DNA of 7,583 nucleotides from Flavobacteriaceae bacterium (GTDB lineage: Bacteria > Bacteroidota > Bacteroidia > Flavobacteriales > Flavobacteriaceae), in contig JAUVCP010000091.1 in assembly GCA_030590765.1 (NCBI GenBank), positions 1-7,583 on the forward strand, read 5' to 3'. Positions 1 to 6,729 of the stretch are shown here, in pieces. Position 1 is the first letter of the stretch, and every line of letters starts with the position of its first letter. The notes beneath the pieces were generated by a model. The model was not told where the DNA came from and ran no database searches. It was given only the letters and a program-made list of their open reading frames with translations. Position numbers and translations under genes: made by a program.

Positions 1-957
1 GGCTTTTTTCTGAATTTCTTCAGAAACATGAATTTCAGGCAATTCGTACTTCATACACAAATACAATTTTTTCATATTGTTCATTTTCATATAAGGACAT
101 TCGCTACAAGCACAGGAATTGTCTTCTACAGCAGGGGCAGGAATCAATTTTTTATCAGGAACCTCTTTTTGCATTTCGTGTAAAATACCGGCTTCGGTTG
201 CCACAATAAATTCTTTAGCGGGGTTGTTTTTAGCATAATTAATCAAACCGGAAGTAGACCCAATATATTCAGCTGTTTTTAGGATATGATCTTCTGATTC
301 AGGGTGTGCAATTATTTTTGCATTCGGATAAGATTTATGGGTATTGATCAATTTGTCAATGGAGAATGCTTCATGAACTACACATGCTCCATCCCATAAT
401 AACATTTCTCTACCAGTTTCTTTTTGAATCCATGCTCCTAAATTTTTATCAGGCGCAAATATAATGGGTTGATCTAAAGGAACAGAATCAACAATTTTTT
501 TGGCATTAGAAGAAGTACAACACAAATCACTAATGGCTTTTACTTCGGCCGAAGTATTGACATAAGTAATTACAATATGATCGGGATGTTTGTCTTTTAA
601 AGCTTGCAATGCATCTGCCGGACAAGAGTCAGCCAAAGAGCAACCTGCATTCAAATCGGGTAAAACTACTTTCTTTTGCGGATTTAAAATTTTAGCCGTT
701 TCAGCCATAAAATGTACACCGGCAAAAACAATTAAATCGGCATCTACTTCAGAAGCTTTGTAGGATAATTGTAAACTGTCTCCTACAAAATCAGCAATAT
801 CTTGAATGGCAGGTTCTTGATAATAATGTGCTAAAATAACTGCATTTTTTTCTTTTTTTAATTTGATAATTTCTTTTGCAAAATCAATTTTCTCTGAAGT
901 TTCAACATCTAAAAATCCTGCTTTAATTATATTTTTTTTGGCTTTTTCTAGGTTCAT
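1..957 (-). CDS. nadA: Quinolinate synthase NadA, 3' end cut by window edge
   Basis: This cytosolic [4Fe-4S] enzyme condenses iminoaspartate (from L-aspartate oxidase or dehydrogenase) with dihydroxyacetone phosphate to make quinolinate in de novo NAD synthesis. The 319 visible codons are open with no stop. The three cluster cysteines expected in the family are present: C106 in AGCSLA, C192 in GACVVHE, and C287 in the CxxCPYM motif near the C-terminus (C284 is the other Cys of that motif). Family active-site residues are also visible: H44 and Y46 in AHYYQ, S61 in GDSLQL, Y132 and N134 in TYVN, the TSSNA stretch at 148-152, and H218/E220 in HPE. The ATG at 955-957 gives a normal NadA N-terminus. 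Only a short C-terminal tail should be missing. The gene is divergent from the LytTR regulator and looks like an unrelated housekeeping neighbour; nadB or nadC is not visible here. Confidence 0.97.
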   Translation of the reverse strand, partial: MNLEKAKKNIIKAGFLDVETSEKIDFAKEIIKLKKEKNAVILAHYYQEPAIQDIADFVGDSLQLSYKASEVDADLIVFAGVHFMAETAKILNPQKKVVLPDLNAGCSLADSCPADALQALKDKHPDHIVITYVNTSAEVKAISDLCCTSSNAKKIVDSVPLDQPIIFAPDKNLGAWIQKETGREMLLWDGACVVHEAFSIDKLINTHKSYPNAKIIAHPESEDHILKTAEYIGSTSGLINYAKNNPAKEFIVATEAGILHEMQKEVPDKKLIPAPAVEDNSCACSECPYMKMNNMKKLYLCMKYELPEIHVSEEIQKKA

Positions 958-983
958 AGGTATGGAGATCAATAAGTATGTCA

Positions 984-1010
984 CAAAAATAATGTTTTTT
1001 AAGAAACAAA
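984..1010 (-). promoter_or_regulatory. Candidate nadA promoter (Bacteroidota type)
   Basis: Read on the minus strand, 991-984 is TATTTTTG, a perfect match to the Bacteroidota -7 box TAnnTTTG, about 27 bp upstream of the nadA ATG. A TTTG at 1010-1007 could be the -33 box, but the 15-bp gap is shorter than the usual 17-23 bp. The -7 box is convincing; the -33 assignment is weak. The short leader has no Shine-Dalgarno sequence. Confidence 0.35.
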
Positions 1011-1071
1011 AAGAATATTAGCGAAATCAATAGTCAATATTCCTTCATCATTAAATGCATTTGAATGTTTT

Positions 1072-1103
1072 TTTGTAAAGCTCAATAAGATTCAGTATAT
1101 TCC
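1072..1103 (+). promoter_or_regulatory. Candidate promoter of the LytTR regulator gene
   Basis: TTTG at 1072-1075 is followed after 20 bp by TATATTCC at 1096-1103, which matches six of the eight positions of TAnnTTTG when the two free positions are counted. Transcription would begin near 1108-1110, giving a leader of under 20 nt ending in AAATTAAAA directly before ATG. The spacing is right but the -7 box is imperfect in an AT-rich region, so a chance match is possible. Confidence 0.35.
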
Positions 1104-1125
1104 ACTAACTACTAACAAATTAAAA

Positions 1126-1869
1126 ATGGATAATCCTATAAAAATACTCATTGTTGAAGATGAGATGATCATCGGTGCTAATATTTCTTTACAATTAAGC
1201 GAATTAGGCTATGATGTTGTTGGTATTGTGCCACGAGGGGAAGAGGCTTTGATTCATGTAGAACAAAATAAACCGGATATTGTTTTGCTTGATATTCAAT
1301 TAAAAGGAGAACTGGATGGAATTGAAACTGCTAAACAAATGCAGGCAAAAAGGGATATCCCAATTATTTATTTAACAGCCAATACCGATGAGTATCATTT
1401 TGCACGTGCAAAAGAAACCAGCCCTCATGCATTTATTTCAAAACCCTTTAAAAAATTGGATTTGCAACATGCCATTGAATTAACCATTAGCCGAATGCTT
1501 ATGAACAAAGATGAGGATATAATTCCAAAGGATAATTGCGAATCTCCTTATGTATTGAGTGATAGTATTTTTGTAAGGAGAAATGATAAAATGATCAAGA
1601 TTCTGATTAATGATATTTACTATTTTGAAGCCGACAGGAATTATTGCAAGATCTATTCAAAAACCAGAGAGTGTTTGTTGGTAATGACTCTAAAAGATAT
1701 TGATGAAAAATTACCAAAAGAGCAATTTCTAAGAATTCACAGATCATATATTGTCAATCTTTCTCATGTTGATGAGGTGGCTGGAAGTCATGTAGTAGTT
1801 TTGAAAAAAGCAATTCCGTTAAGTAAAGCTTTAAGAGGAAAATTATTGGACCGATTGCAAACCTTTTAG
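1126..1869 (+). CDS. LytTR-family response regulator (REC-LytTR)
   Basis: This is a cytosolic DNA-binding response regulator. Residues 5-120 form a receiver domain: acidic pair E11/D12, phosphoacceptor D56 in VLLDIQL, the switch threonine T84 in IYLTAN, and the conserved lysine K106 in SKPF. A linker with no recognisable motif (about 122-142) leads to a LytTR DNA-binding domain (about 143-247), recognised by IYYFEADRNYCKIY, FLRIHRSYIVN and the terminal IPLSK segment. The length of 247 residues is normal for the family. The ATG follows AAATTAAAA, the local start context. The gene is divergent from nadA and convergent with the histidine kinase at 1891-3834, a plausible phosphodonor although the two are not in one operon. 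LytTR proteins usually bind paired direct repeats upstream of their targets; I could not identify convincing copies here, so the regulon is unknown. Confidence 0.95.
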   Translation: MDNPIKILIVEDEMIIGANISLQLSELGYDVVGIVPRGEEALIHVEQNKPDIVLLDIQLKGELDGIETAKQMQAKRDIPIIYLTANTDEYHFARAKETSPHAFISKPFKKLDLQHAIELTISRMLMNKDEDIIPKDNCESPYVLSDSIFVRRNDKMIKILINDIYYFEADRNYCKIYSKTRECLLVMTLKDIDEKLPKEQFLRIHRSYIVNLSHVDEVAGSHVVVLKKAIPLSKALRGKLLDRLQTF

Positions 1870-1876
1870 TAAAAGG
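1862..1876. other. Short hairpin over the regulator stop codon
   Basis: CCTTTT (1862-1867) and AAAAGG (1871-1876) form a perfect 6-bp inverted repeat with a 3-nt loop, overlapping the TAG stop at 1867-1869. The gap to the convergent kinase gene is only 21 bp, so any terminator must lie in or next to coding sequence. No U-tract follows on either strand and the stem is mostly A-T, so a terminator role is doubtful and chance is a fair explanation. Confidence 0.2.
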
Positions 1877-1890
1877 GAGTTCTATTTGGT

Positions 1891-3834
1891 TTATCTTACA
1901 CTTTTAAATGTAATAGAAATTGTTGTTCCTTTTTTATTCGTTTTTTCTAAAACACCATCCAATTGTTTTGTTAATAAGGTGATGAGCTGTGTGCCAAATC
2001 CGGTACTTTGGATATTCTCCTGTTTACTGTGACCTACCCCGTTATCCGATACTATTAATTCATAAATTTGATCTTTGATCTCAATCATGTCAATGGTTAT
2101 AATTCCATTGATTTTTTTTGGAAAAGCATATTTAAAAGCATTAGTAAGCAATTCATTAACGATCAGTCCTAACGGAATAGCGGTATCTACATCTAATTCA
2201 ATTTTTCCCATATGATAGATGATTTGAACCTTATCTCCAGCATCAAAAGAATTTAAAATATGATTTCCCAATTCCTTAAAATACTCTTCCATTTCAATAA
2301 TGGTTATGTCTTTCCCTTGATATAGTTTTTGATGGATCATGCTCATAGAATACACCCTGTTCTGACTTTTTTCCATCTCTTCTTTTACTTTAGGATCTTT
2401 TATTTGAGCAGTTTGCAGAGATAATAAACTGGATACTATTCCTAAATTATTTTTTACACGATGGTGAATTTCCTTTAGTAAGAATTCTTTTTCTTCATTT
2501 TGCTTTTGGAGTAATATGTTTTTTTTCTTGTTGTTTTTAAATGTAACAACCAGTAAAATGATAATCAATAACAATAAAGAAGCAATTATAATCAAAAAGG
2601 ATTGTTTACTTTTTTGTTTTGTTATTTGACTTTCCTGATTAAGAATAGTAATTTCTTTTTGTGCAACTTCAAATTCTGTTTGCAACAATGAAATTCGTTG
2701 ATCAGATTCAGAAGTAAAAATGGCTTTGTTCAATTTGTCATAGACAATAGAAGCGTTGTAAGCATTTTTGTATTTATGGTTTCCGGCATAGGCTTTAGCT
2801 AATTCATTATATGCCTGACCTAAATAAAATTTATCACCAAAACCATCTGTTGCTATTGTAATACATTTTTCCAAACTATGAATTGCAGAGTCATATTTAC
2901 TCTCTAAGACTTGAAGTTTTCCAATAGAGAGGTACGAACGCATCAACATAAAATTATTGTCAAGTAATTTGGCATATTTAATGGCATTTTCACCTGCTCT
3001 TTCTGCTTGTTTGTATCTTATAAGATAGGCATAAAGATCTACTTGCGAAATGTAAACATCACTTAAATTATTATAAAAACCATATTGCTCCCCAACAGCA
3101 ATTGATTGGTCAAAAAAATGAATAGCACTTTGAAAATTTTTTAATTTTAAATGATTGTTACCCACTACATATAAGGTAAAATCATAATCCAGATCCATTA
3201 TTCCATTTTCTTCAAATATTTGTATGGATTTTAATCCGTATTCAAGTCCTTTTTTAAATTTAGATTGTTTCCAAAAAATGTTACTTAAATCACTATATGC
3301 TATTGCTATAGCTTTATTATCATAAAGTTTCTTACCAAGCTTAAGTGAGGTCATTGCATAATCTGTTGCCTTATCCAGTTCTCCTTTTCTTTCATAAACA
3401 TAACCTAATTGTGTAAATAAAAATGGGAGATCTTTTTGTTTCACTTTTGCTGTGGCATCGTGTAAAACAATCAAAGCTGAGTCTAATTTTTCCATCCTTA
3501 ATAAGATGGCACCTTGTGTTATTTGAAACCTACCATTCCAAAGTTTATTCTTCTTTTGTTCTGTTAATTTTAATCCTATCAAAGTAAAATCATAAGCCCT
3601 GTTTAAATTGCGTGTATGTGAATAATATGCCAGATCATTTAATATGGAAAATTGAATGGTATCAATATCAACTTTTTTCCATGCATTTTCTAAAGTACCT
3701 AAATAAGAAGTGTCAAAATCATCAGTTGCAACAAAAACCTTTCTATAGACGTGTTTACTGTTTAAGTCCACTATTTGGCCAGATCCAGAGAAATAGACTA
3801 AGAAGATTAATAATATAGGCAGTTTTTCCTTCAA
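1891..3834 (-). CDS. Membrane sensor histidine kinase with periplasmic TPR region (HisKA_2/HATPase)
   Basis: The predicted 647-residue protein has a signal-peptide-like start (1-19, hydrophobic core PILLIFLVYF). About eight helix-turn-helix TPR-like units follow between about 62 and 370 (for example YVYERKGELDKATDYA and LSIGKLQVLESKYDSAIHS). A charged helix probably forming a coiled coil (376-411) precedes one transmembrane segment (about 412-431). The cytoplasmic kinase has an H-box EIHHRVKNNL of the HisKA_2 type, with H458 the likely phosphoacceptor. The ATPase domain shows the N-box (N560, N565), the G1 box DNGVG (597-601), a G2-like GFG (612-614) and GTT (636-638). The start is TTG at 3834-3832: an in-frame TAA lies two codons upstream, and the first internal ATG (residue 113) would remove the signal peptide. 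The TPR region should be extracytoplasmic and sense a ligand or protein. The likely partner is the convergent LytTR regulator, by proximity only. Confidence 0.93.
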   Translation of the reverse strand: MKEKLPILLIFLVYFSGSGQIVDLNSKHVYRKVFVATDDFDTSYLGTLENAWKKVDIDTIQFSILNDLAYYSHTRNLNRAYDFTLIGLKLTEQKKNKLWNGRFQITQGAILLRMEKLDSALIVLHDATAKVKQKDLPFLFTQLGYVYERKGELDKATDYAMTSLKLGKKLYDNKAIAIAYSDLSNIFWKQSKFKKGLEYGLKSIQIFEENGIMDLDYDFTLYVVGNNHLKLKNFQSAIHFFDQSIAVGEQYGFYNNLSDVYISQVDLYAYLIRYKQAERAGENAIKYAKLLDNNFMLMRSYLSIGKLQVLESKYDSAIHSLEKCITIATDGFGDKFYLGQAYNELAKAYAGNHKYKNAYNASIVYDKLNKAIFTSESDQRISLLQTEFEVAQKEITILNQESQITKQKSKQSFLIIIASLLLLIIILLVVTFKNNKKKNILLQKQNEEKEFLLKEIHHRVKNNLGIVSSLLSLQTAQIKDPKVKEEMEKSQNRVYSMSMIHQKLYQGKDITIIEMEEYFKELGNHILNSFDAGDKVQIIYHMGKIELDVDTAIPLGLIVNELLTNAFKYAFPKKINGIITIDMIEIKDQIYELIVSDNGVGHSKQENIQSTGFGTQLITLLTKQLDGVLEKTNKKGTTISITFKSVR

Positions 3835-3903
3835 TTTTTATAAATCAAGTTGAAAAGGTACGAATATTTATAATAAAATCTTTTTGATCAATAAATAAGT
3901 CAC

Positions 3904-3934
3904 TTCGGACAATAAACTTGACTACTCGTCCTAA
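3904..3934. repeat. Imperfect inverted repeat in the kinase/cassette divergent gap
   Basis: TTCGGAC (3904-3910) and GTCCTAA (3928-3934) are inverted copies with one mismatch, separated by 17 bp. They lie just upstream of the candidate -33 box at 3941, where an activator could bind. Being only 6 of 7 matched pairs, this may be chance; it stands out mainly because it is among the few G/C-containing words in a very AT-rich gap. Confidence 0.2.
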
Positions 3935-3940
3935 ATCACT

Positions 3941-3970
3941 TTTGTAACATTCTAATAGTAAGTAGATTCG
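3941..3970 (+). promoter_or_regulatory. Candidate promoter of the secreted-protein cassette
   Basis: TTTG at 3941-3944 is followed after 18 bp by TAGATTCG at 3963-3970, which differs from TAnnTTTG at one fixed position. Transcription would start around 3976, with a leader of about 20 nt before the ATG at 3995. This is the best combination of box match, spacing and distance to a start codon in the window. It would drive 3995-4759 and probably the following genes, since no clear terminator follows the first gene. Confidence 0.5.
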
Positions 3971-3994
3971 AGTAAATATAAAAACAAAATTATC

Positions 3995-4759
3995 ATGAAA
4001 AATTTATTTTACCTATTGTTACTTTCTCCATTAATGGTAATAGCACAAGACGCTAAAGAATATATGGTTTTTGAAAACGCTATGCTAACTGTAAAACCCG
4101 ATAAGATTAAATTATTTGAAGCCGGTATGGCAGCGCATAATAAAAAATATCACTCTGATAATGTTTATGGAGCCAGAGTTTATGGAATTGCAAATGGTTC
4201 GAATGCAGGAAAGTATATTTGGGCTATGGGACCATTACCATGGAGCGCGATGGATAACAGACCAACAAAAGGAGGTCATGACGAAGATTGGAGAGATAAT
4301 GTTGTGCCTTACATGGAATCAGGAGCAGATGTTACCTATTGGAAATTTAAAGCTGATCTTTCAAATTTCCCAAAGGATTTTAAAGTAAATAAGATGAAAG
4401 TTGATGTGTATGATATTACTCGTTTTCAGGGCAAGGAAGCAATGAAAATCTTGGAAAAAGTGAAAAAGGTAATGGTTACAAAATTTCCTAAAGAAGCTTT
4501 TGGTGTGTATGTGAATGAATTTGCCAGTACTAAAGAAGGTAGAGATTTAGCCTATGTTTCATTTTTTGAGAAATCAGCCTGGTTAGGTGAAGATGCTCAA
4601 TTTGCAAAAAAATATGATGAAGTATTTGGAAAAGGCAGTTTTGAAAAAATAATAAAAGAATGGGGTAAAGTAACCAGCGGTTCACAATCAGAATTATGGG
4701 TGCATAGAGATGATTTAAGTGGCTTAAATCCAATGATTAAAGTTGATCAAAGAAAGTAA
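3995..4759 (+). CDS. Secreted protein of unknown function, two ferredoxin-like (dimeric alpha-beta barrel-like) halves
   Basis: I do not recognise a characterised family. A signal peptide (MKNLFYLLLLSPLMVIAQ, cleavage likely around residue 17/18) indicates export. The mature part reads as two similar halves. The first runs 21-126: strand EYMVFENAMLTV, helix from about 35 to 53, strands RVYGIAN and KYIWAMG. The second runs 134-246: strand VDVYDITRF, helix EAMKILEKVKKVM, strands GVYVNEF and LAYVSFF, then a helical stretch. The halves close with the related motifs DLSNFP (121-126) and DLSGLNP (240-246). The beta-alpha-beta-beta order with amphipathic helices suggests a ferredoxin-like/dimeric alpha-beta barrel fold; this is inferred from pattern, not homology. 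The first half is rich in Trp (76, 83, 99, 116) and has His 48, 53 and 95, possible ligand or surface residues. It leads the plus-strand cassette, 56 bp before the reductase gene, and is related in layout to 5865-6638. Confidence 0.85.
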   Translation: MKNLFYLLLLSPLMVIAQDAKEYMVFENAMLTVKPDKIKLFEAGMAAHNKKYHSDNVYGARVYGIANGSNAGKYIWAMGPLPWSAMDNRPTKGGHDEDWRDNVVPYMESGADVTYWKFKADLSNFPKDFKVNKMKVDVYDITRFQGKEAMKILEKVKKVMVTKFPKEAFGVYVNEFASTKEGRDLAYVSFFEKSAWLGEDAQFAKKYDEVFGKGSFEKIIKEWGKVTSGSQSELWVHRDDLSGLNPMIKVDQRK

Positions 4760-4766
4760 TTAAAAA

Positions 4767-4799
4767 ATGGCATTATTCATATGTAGAGTTGGCCTTTAA
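4767..4799 (+). other. 10-codon mini-ORF before the reductase gene
   Basis: ATG at 4767 opens a short frame encoding MALFICRVGL, ending at TAA 4797-4799, 16 bp before the reductase ATG. It is preceded by AATTAAAAA, the same leader seen before real starts elsewhere in the window, and begins 7 bp after the upstream stop codon. It could be a leader peptide feeding ribosomes to the reductase start, the remnant of an older start, or chance. The peptide resembles no attenuator peptide I know (no codon runs). Confidence 0.2.
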
Positions 4800-4815
4800 A
4801 AATAAAATTCAAATT

Positions 4816-5754
4816 ATGAAAAAAATAGGCATTATTGGCGGATCAGGATTTATAGGAAGCTATATCACAAAAAAATTCTTAAAAGAAGGATTTCAAGTAA
4901 AAGTATCTGCAACAGATATAACAAAAAAGGAGAAATATCAACATTTGTGGAATTTAAAAAATGCGGATAATCTTCAAATACAACAACTTGATGTTACAAA
5001 CAAAGAGGAATTAAAAGAATTTGTAAAAGATTGTAATATTCTTATACATGGAGGCACCCCTTTTCTGCTGGATTTTAAAGATCCTCAATCCGAATTGTTT
5101 GATCCCACGATAAAAGGGACAGAGAACTTTTTAGAAGTGACTAGTGAAACACCAACTATTGATAAAGTAGTATTAATTGCTTCAGTAGCTGCATACAATA
5201 CCAACTTTCCTATGCCTGCTGGCGAAAAAAAAATAAACGATACTTTCAGTGAAAAGGATACACCATTTATAAGTAAAGAAAGTCATCCATATGCACAAGC
5301 AAAATTTATTGCCAATCAAACAGTTTCAAAATTTATAGATGAAAATCCAACTGTTCAATTTGAAATCACTAGTGTTTCACCTGTTGGGGTGATGGGGAAA
5401 TCACTTTCAAAAAGAGAAGATTCCACCTCTACTGGTTTACAATTTTTATTTAAAAATAAGATTGCTCCCAATCCATTTGTCCAGATGCTTTATGATACAG
5501 ATACCGAGTTTGCCATAGTAGATGTAAAAGATGTGGCAAATGGAGTTTATAAATCAGCAACAATTTCTGGTTTACACGGTAAAAACTATTTATTGACTAG
5601 TGAAACGTATGCTGTTTCAGATATTAGCTTAATGTTGAATAATCGGGAGCCTAAAAATGGAGCTAAAATAATTTATCAAAATCAGTTGGCAAGCCAAGAT
5701 TTAGACCTTCGATTCAGGCCTGTAATTAAAACATTAGAGGACTTTAATTCTTAA
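4816..5754 (+). CDS. NAD(P)-dependent epimerase/reductase (extended SDR family)
   Basis: This 312-residue cytosolic enzyme has a Rossmann fold. The N-terminal nucleotide-binding motif is GGSGFIG (8-14), D60 lies in LDVTN, the catalytic serine is likely S123 in LIASVAAY, and the YxxxK pair is Y159/K163 in PYAQAK. Family layout and length match the dihydroflavonol-4-reductase-like/NAD-dependent epimerase group, which reduces carbonyls or epimerises sugars; the substrate cannot be read from the sequence. I chose ATG 4816 because it puts the nucleotide-binding strand at residues 3-7 and has the local leader (AAATT before ATG); a TTG at 4789 would add nine residues with no family support. There is no signal peptide, so it is the only cytosolic product in the cassette. 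It may make or modify a small molecule handled by the exported proteins around it, which is inference from context. Confidence 0.92.
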   Translation: MKKIGIIGGSGFIGSYITKKFLKEGFQVKVSATDITKKEKYQHLWNLKNADNLQIQQLDVTNKEELKEFVKDCNILIHGGTPFLLDFKDPQSELFDPTIKGTENFLEVTSETPTIDKVVLIASVAAYNTNFPMPAGEKKINDTFSEKDTPFISKESHPYAQAKFIANQTVSKFIDENPTVQFEITSVSPVGVMGKSLSKREDSTSTGLQFLFKNKIAPNPFVQMLYDTDTEFAIVDVKDVANGVYKSATISGLHGKNYLLTSETYAVSDISLMLNNREPKNGAKIIYQNQLASQDLDLRFRPVIKTLEDFNS

Positions 5755-5797
5755 CCAATCTTTTACAAAATCACCAGAACCTAACATCTTTTCAATA

Positions 5798-5829
5798 ATT
5801 GGGTTATAGATTAAACTCTCCTATTGTTG
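5798..5829 (+). promoter_or_regulatory. Possible internal promoter before the second secreted protein
   Basis: ATTG (5798-5801), then 20 bp, then TATTGTTG (5822-5829), one fixed position away from TAnnTTTG. It lies in the 110-bp gap after the reductase gene and would leave a leader of about 30 nt before ATG 5865. The gap is long for a simple operon junction, which favours a separate promoter, but the -33 box is degenerate. Confidence 0.3.
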
Positions 5830-5864
5830 AATAATTATTTAAATCAAAATATTAATTAAAAATT

Positions 5865-6638
5865 ATGAAAATTACTAAAATTACTTTCGCTTTTGGGATC
5901 ATGCTTCTTATGATTTCAAATATTGGCATTACAGCACAAAACAATTTAAACTATCAAGCCTATTTGATTCATGAAGATCGAGTTAAACCTGGTATGGTTG
6001 ATGAATATGAACAGATTTCCAAAGACTTGGTTAAAGCCTGTACAGATCATAATATTCAAGGTACTAATTGGCTAACCGTTGTTCAAGACGATAATACTTA
6101 TTTATTTGTTACACCAATGGAAAAATTTGCTGATTTAGATAAAAATGCCTTTTCTACTTTAAGTGAAAAAATGGGAAAAGAAAAAATGAATACCTTATTT
6201 AATAGATTTAACTCCTGTTATGATGAGCATGGAGACTATGTAGTATATTTAAATAAGAACCTTTCGTATATGCCTAAAGGACTATCTCAAACAACTGAAG
6301 GTAAGACGTATAGAACTTTTTATTACAATTATGTAACCCCATCAAACAATAAGAATTTTGTAGCAGTTTTAAAAAAAGTAAAAGCTGTTTTTACAAAGAG
6401 GAATTCGAAACTAGATTACAGAGTATATAAAACTGGGTTTGGTGTTATGGGAACTTATTATATGGTGGTTATTTCAGGTGTAAATCAAGAAGAAAGTGCT
6501 AATGCAGGAAGTAAAAACTGGGAATTGATGAAAGATGAGTTCAAACCTTTGTTAGCAGAAATGGGCAAATACACATGGAAAAATGATGAAAAAACAGGAT
6601 GGATGCGTGAAGATCTAAGTTATATACCTAAGAAATAA
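5865..6638 (+). CDS. Secreted protein of unknown function with internally duplicated domain
   Basis: No characterised family is recognised. An N-terminal signal peptide (hydrophobic 7-22, cleavage near ITAQ, residues 22-25) indicates export. The mature protein has two repeats. The first, about 29-138, has strand NYQAYLIHEDRV, helix VDEYEQISKDLVKACTDH, strands TNWLTVVQD and TYLFVTPME, helices, then YVVYLNKNLSYMP. The second, about 147-256, has strand YRTFYYNYV, helix KNFVAVLKKVKAVFTK, strands DYRVYKTGF and TYYMVVISG, a helix, then WMREDLSYIP. The two endings NLSYMPK and DLSYIPK are nearly identical, direct evidence of internal duplication. The same layout and ending motif occur in the protein at 3995-4759, so the two are probably distant paralogues. 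The fold resembles dimeric alpha-beta barrel (ferredoxin-like) proteins, where two such domains pair around a ligand site; this is pattern-based inference. The ATG follows AATTAAAAATT. Confidence 0.85.
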   Translation: MKITKITFAFGIMLLMISNIGITAQNNLNYQAYLIHEDRVKPGMVDEYEQISKDLVKACTDHNIQGTNWLTVVQDDNTYLFVTPMEKFADLDKNAFSTLSEKMGKEKMNTLFNRFNSCYDEHGDYVVYLNKNLSYMPKGLSQTTEGKTYRTFYYNYVTPSNNKNFVAVLKKVKAVFTKRNSKLDYRVYKTGFGVMGTYYMVVISGVNQEESANAGSKNWELMKDEFKPLLAEMGKYTWKNDEKTGWMREDLSYIPKK

Positions 6639-6648
6639 AAAAACTAAA

Positions 6649-6696
6649 GACTCTAACAGATTTATACTCTACTAACAATCTATAGATCTGTTAGTC
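6649..6696 (+). promoter_or_regulatory. Long intergenic stem-loop with an alternative fold
   Basis: CTAACAGATTTATA (6653-6666) pairs with TATAGATCTGTTAG (6681-6694) over 14 bp with one G-U pair and a 14-nt loop; two more pairs (6649-6650 with 6695-6696) follow across a 2-nt bulge. The loop carries a second CTAACA (6672-6677) that can pair with the same TGTTAG (6689-6694), closing over the palindrome ATCTATAGAT (6678-6687), so two folds compete for one arm. It starts 11 nt after the 6636-6638 stop codon. No U-tract follows on the plus strand, so it is not a standard intrinsic terminator. An RNA-stability element, attenuator or protein-binding palindrome are options. Confidence 0.55.
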
Positions 6697-6729
6697 AAAA
6701 TATTTATAAACTAATTAAAAATCAAAATC

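Noticed and set aside
3612..3818. Open frame of 68 codons on the plus strand inside the kinase gene
   Set aside because: It is antisense to the well-supported signal peptide and TPR region, has no leader or recognisable domain, and its composition is that of a shadow frame.
3912..3920. LytTR-like half site (CAAGTTTAT on the minus strand)
   Set aside because: It fits eight of nine positions of the general LytTR half-site, but no second copy lies at the expected spacing; single matches are common in AT-rich DNA.
4116..4388. Open frame of 90 codons in another plus frame within the first secreted protein
   Set aside because: It overlaps a gene with signal peptide, strong start context and promoter; the alternative peptide shows no motif.
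4530..4733. Minus-strand open frame within the first secreted protein
   Set aside because: Its leucine/histidine-rich peptide is typical of reverse reading of an AT-rich gene; no promoter or start context.
4789..4815. Upstream TTG start for the reductase
   Set aside because: It adds nine residues before the nucleotide-binding strand; ATG 4816 has the local leader and the standard family N-terminus.
5752..5806. Possible terminator hairpin after the reductase (TAACCAAT with ATTGGGTTA)
   Set aside because: The stem needs a bulged G, the loop is 38 nt and no U-tract follows.
6639..6700. The 6653-6694 stem as an intrinsic terminator
   Set aside because: There is no T-run after the stem on the plus strand. 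A T-run exists only on the minus strand, where no gene needs terminating.
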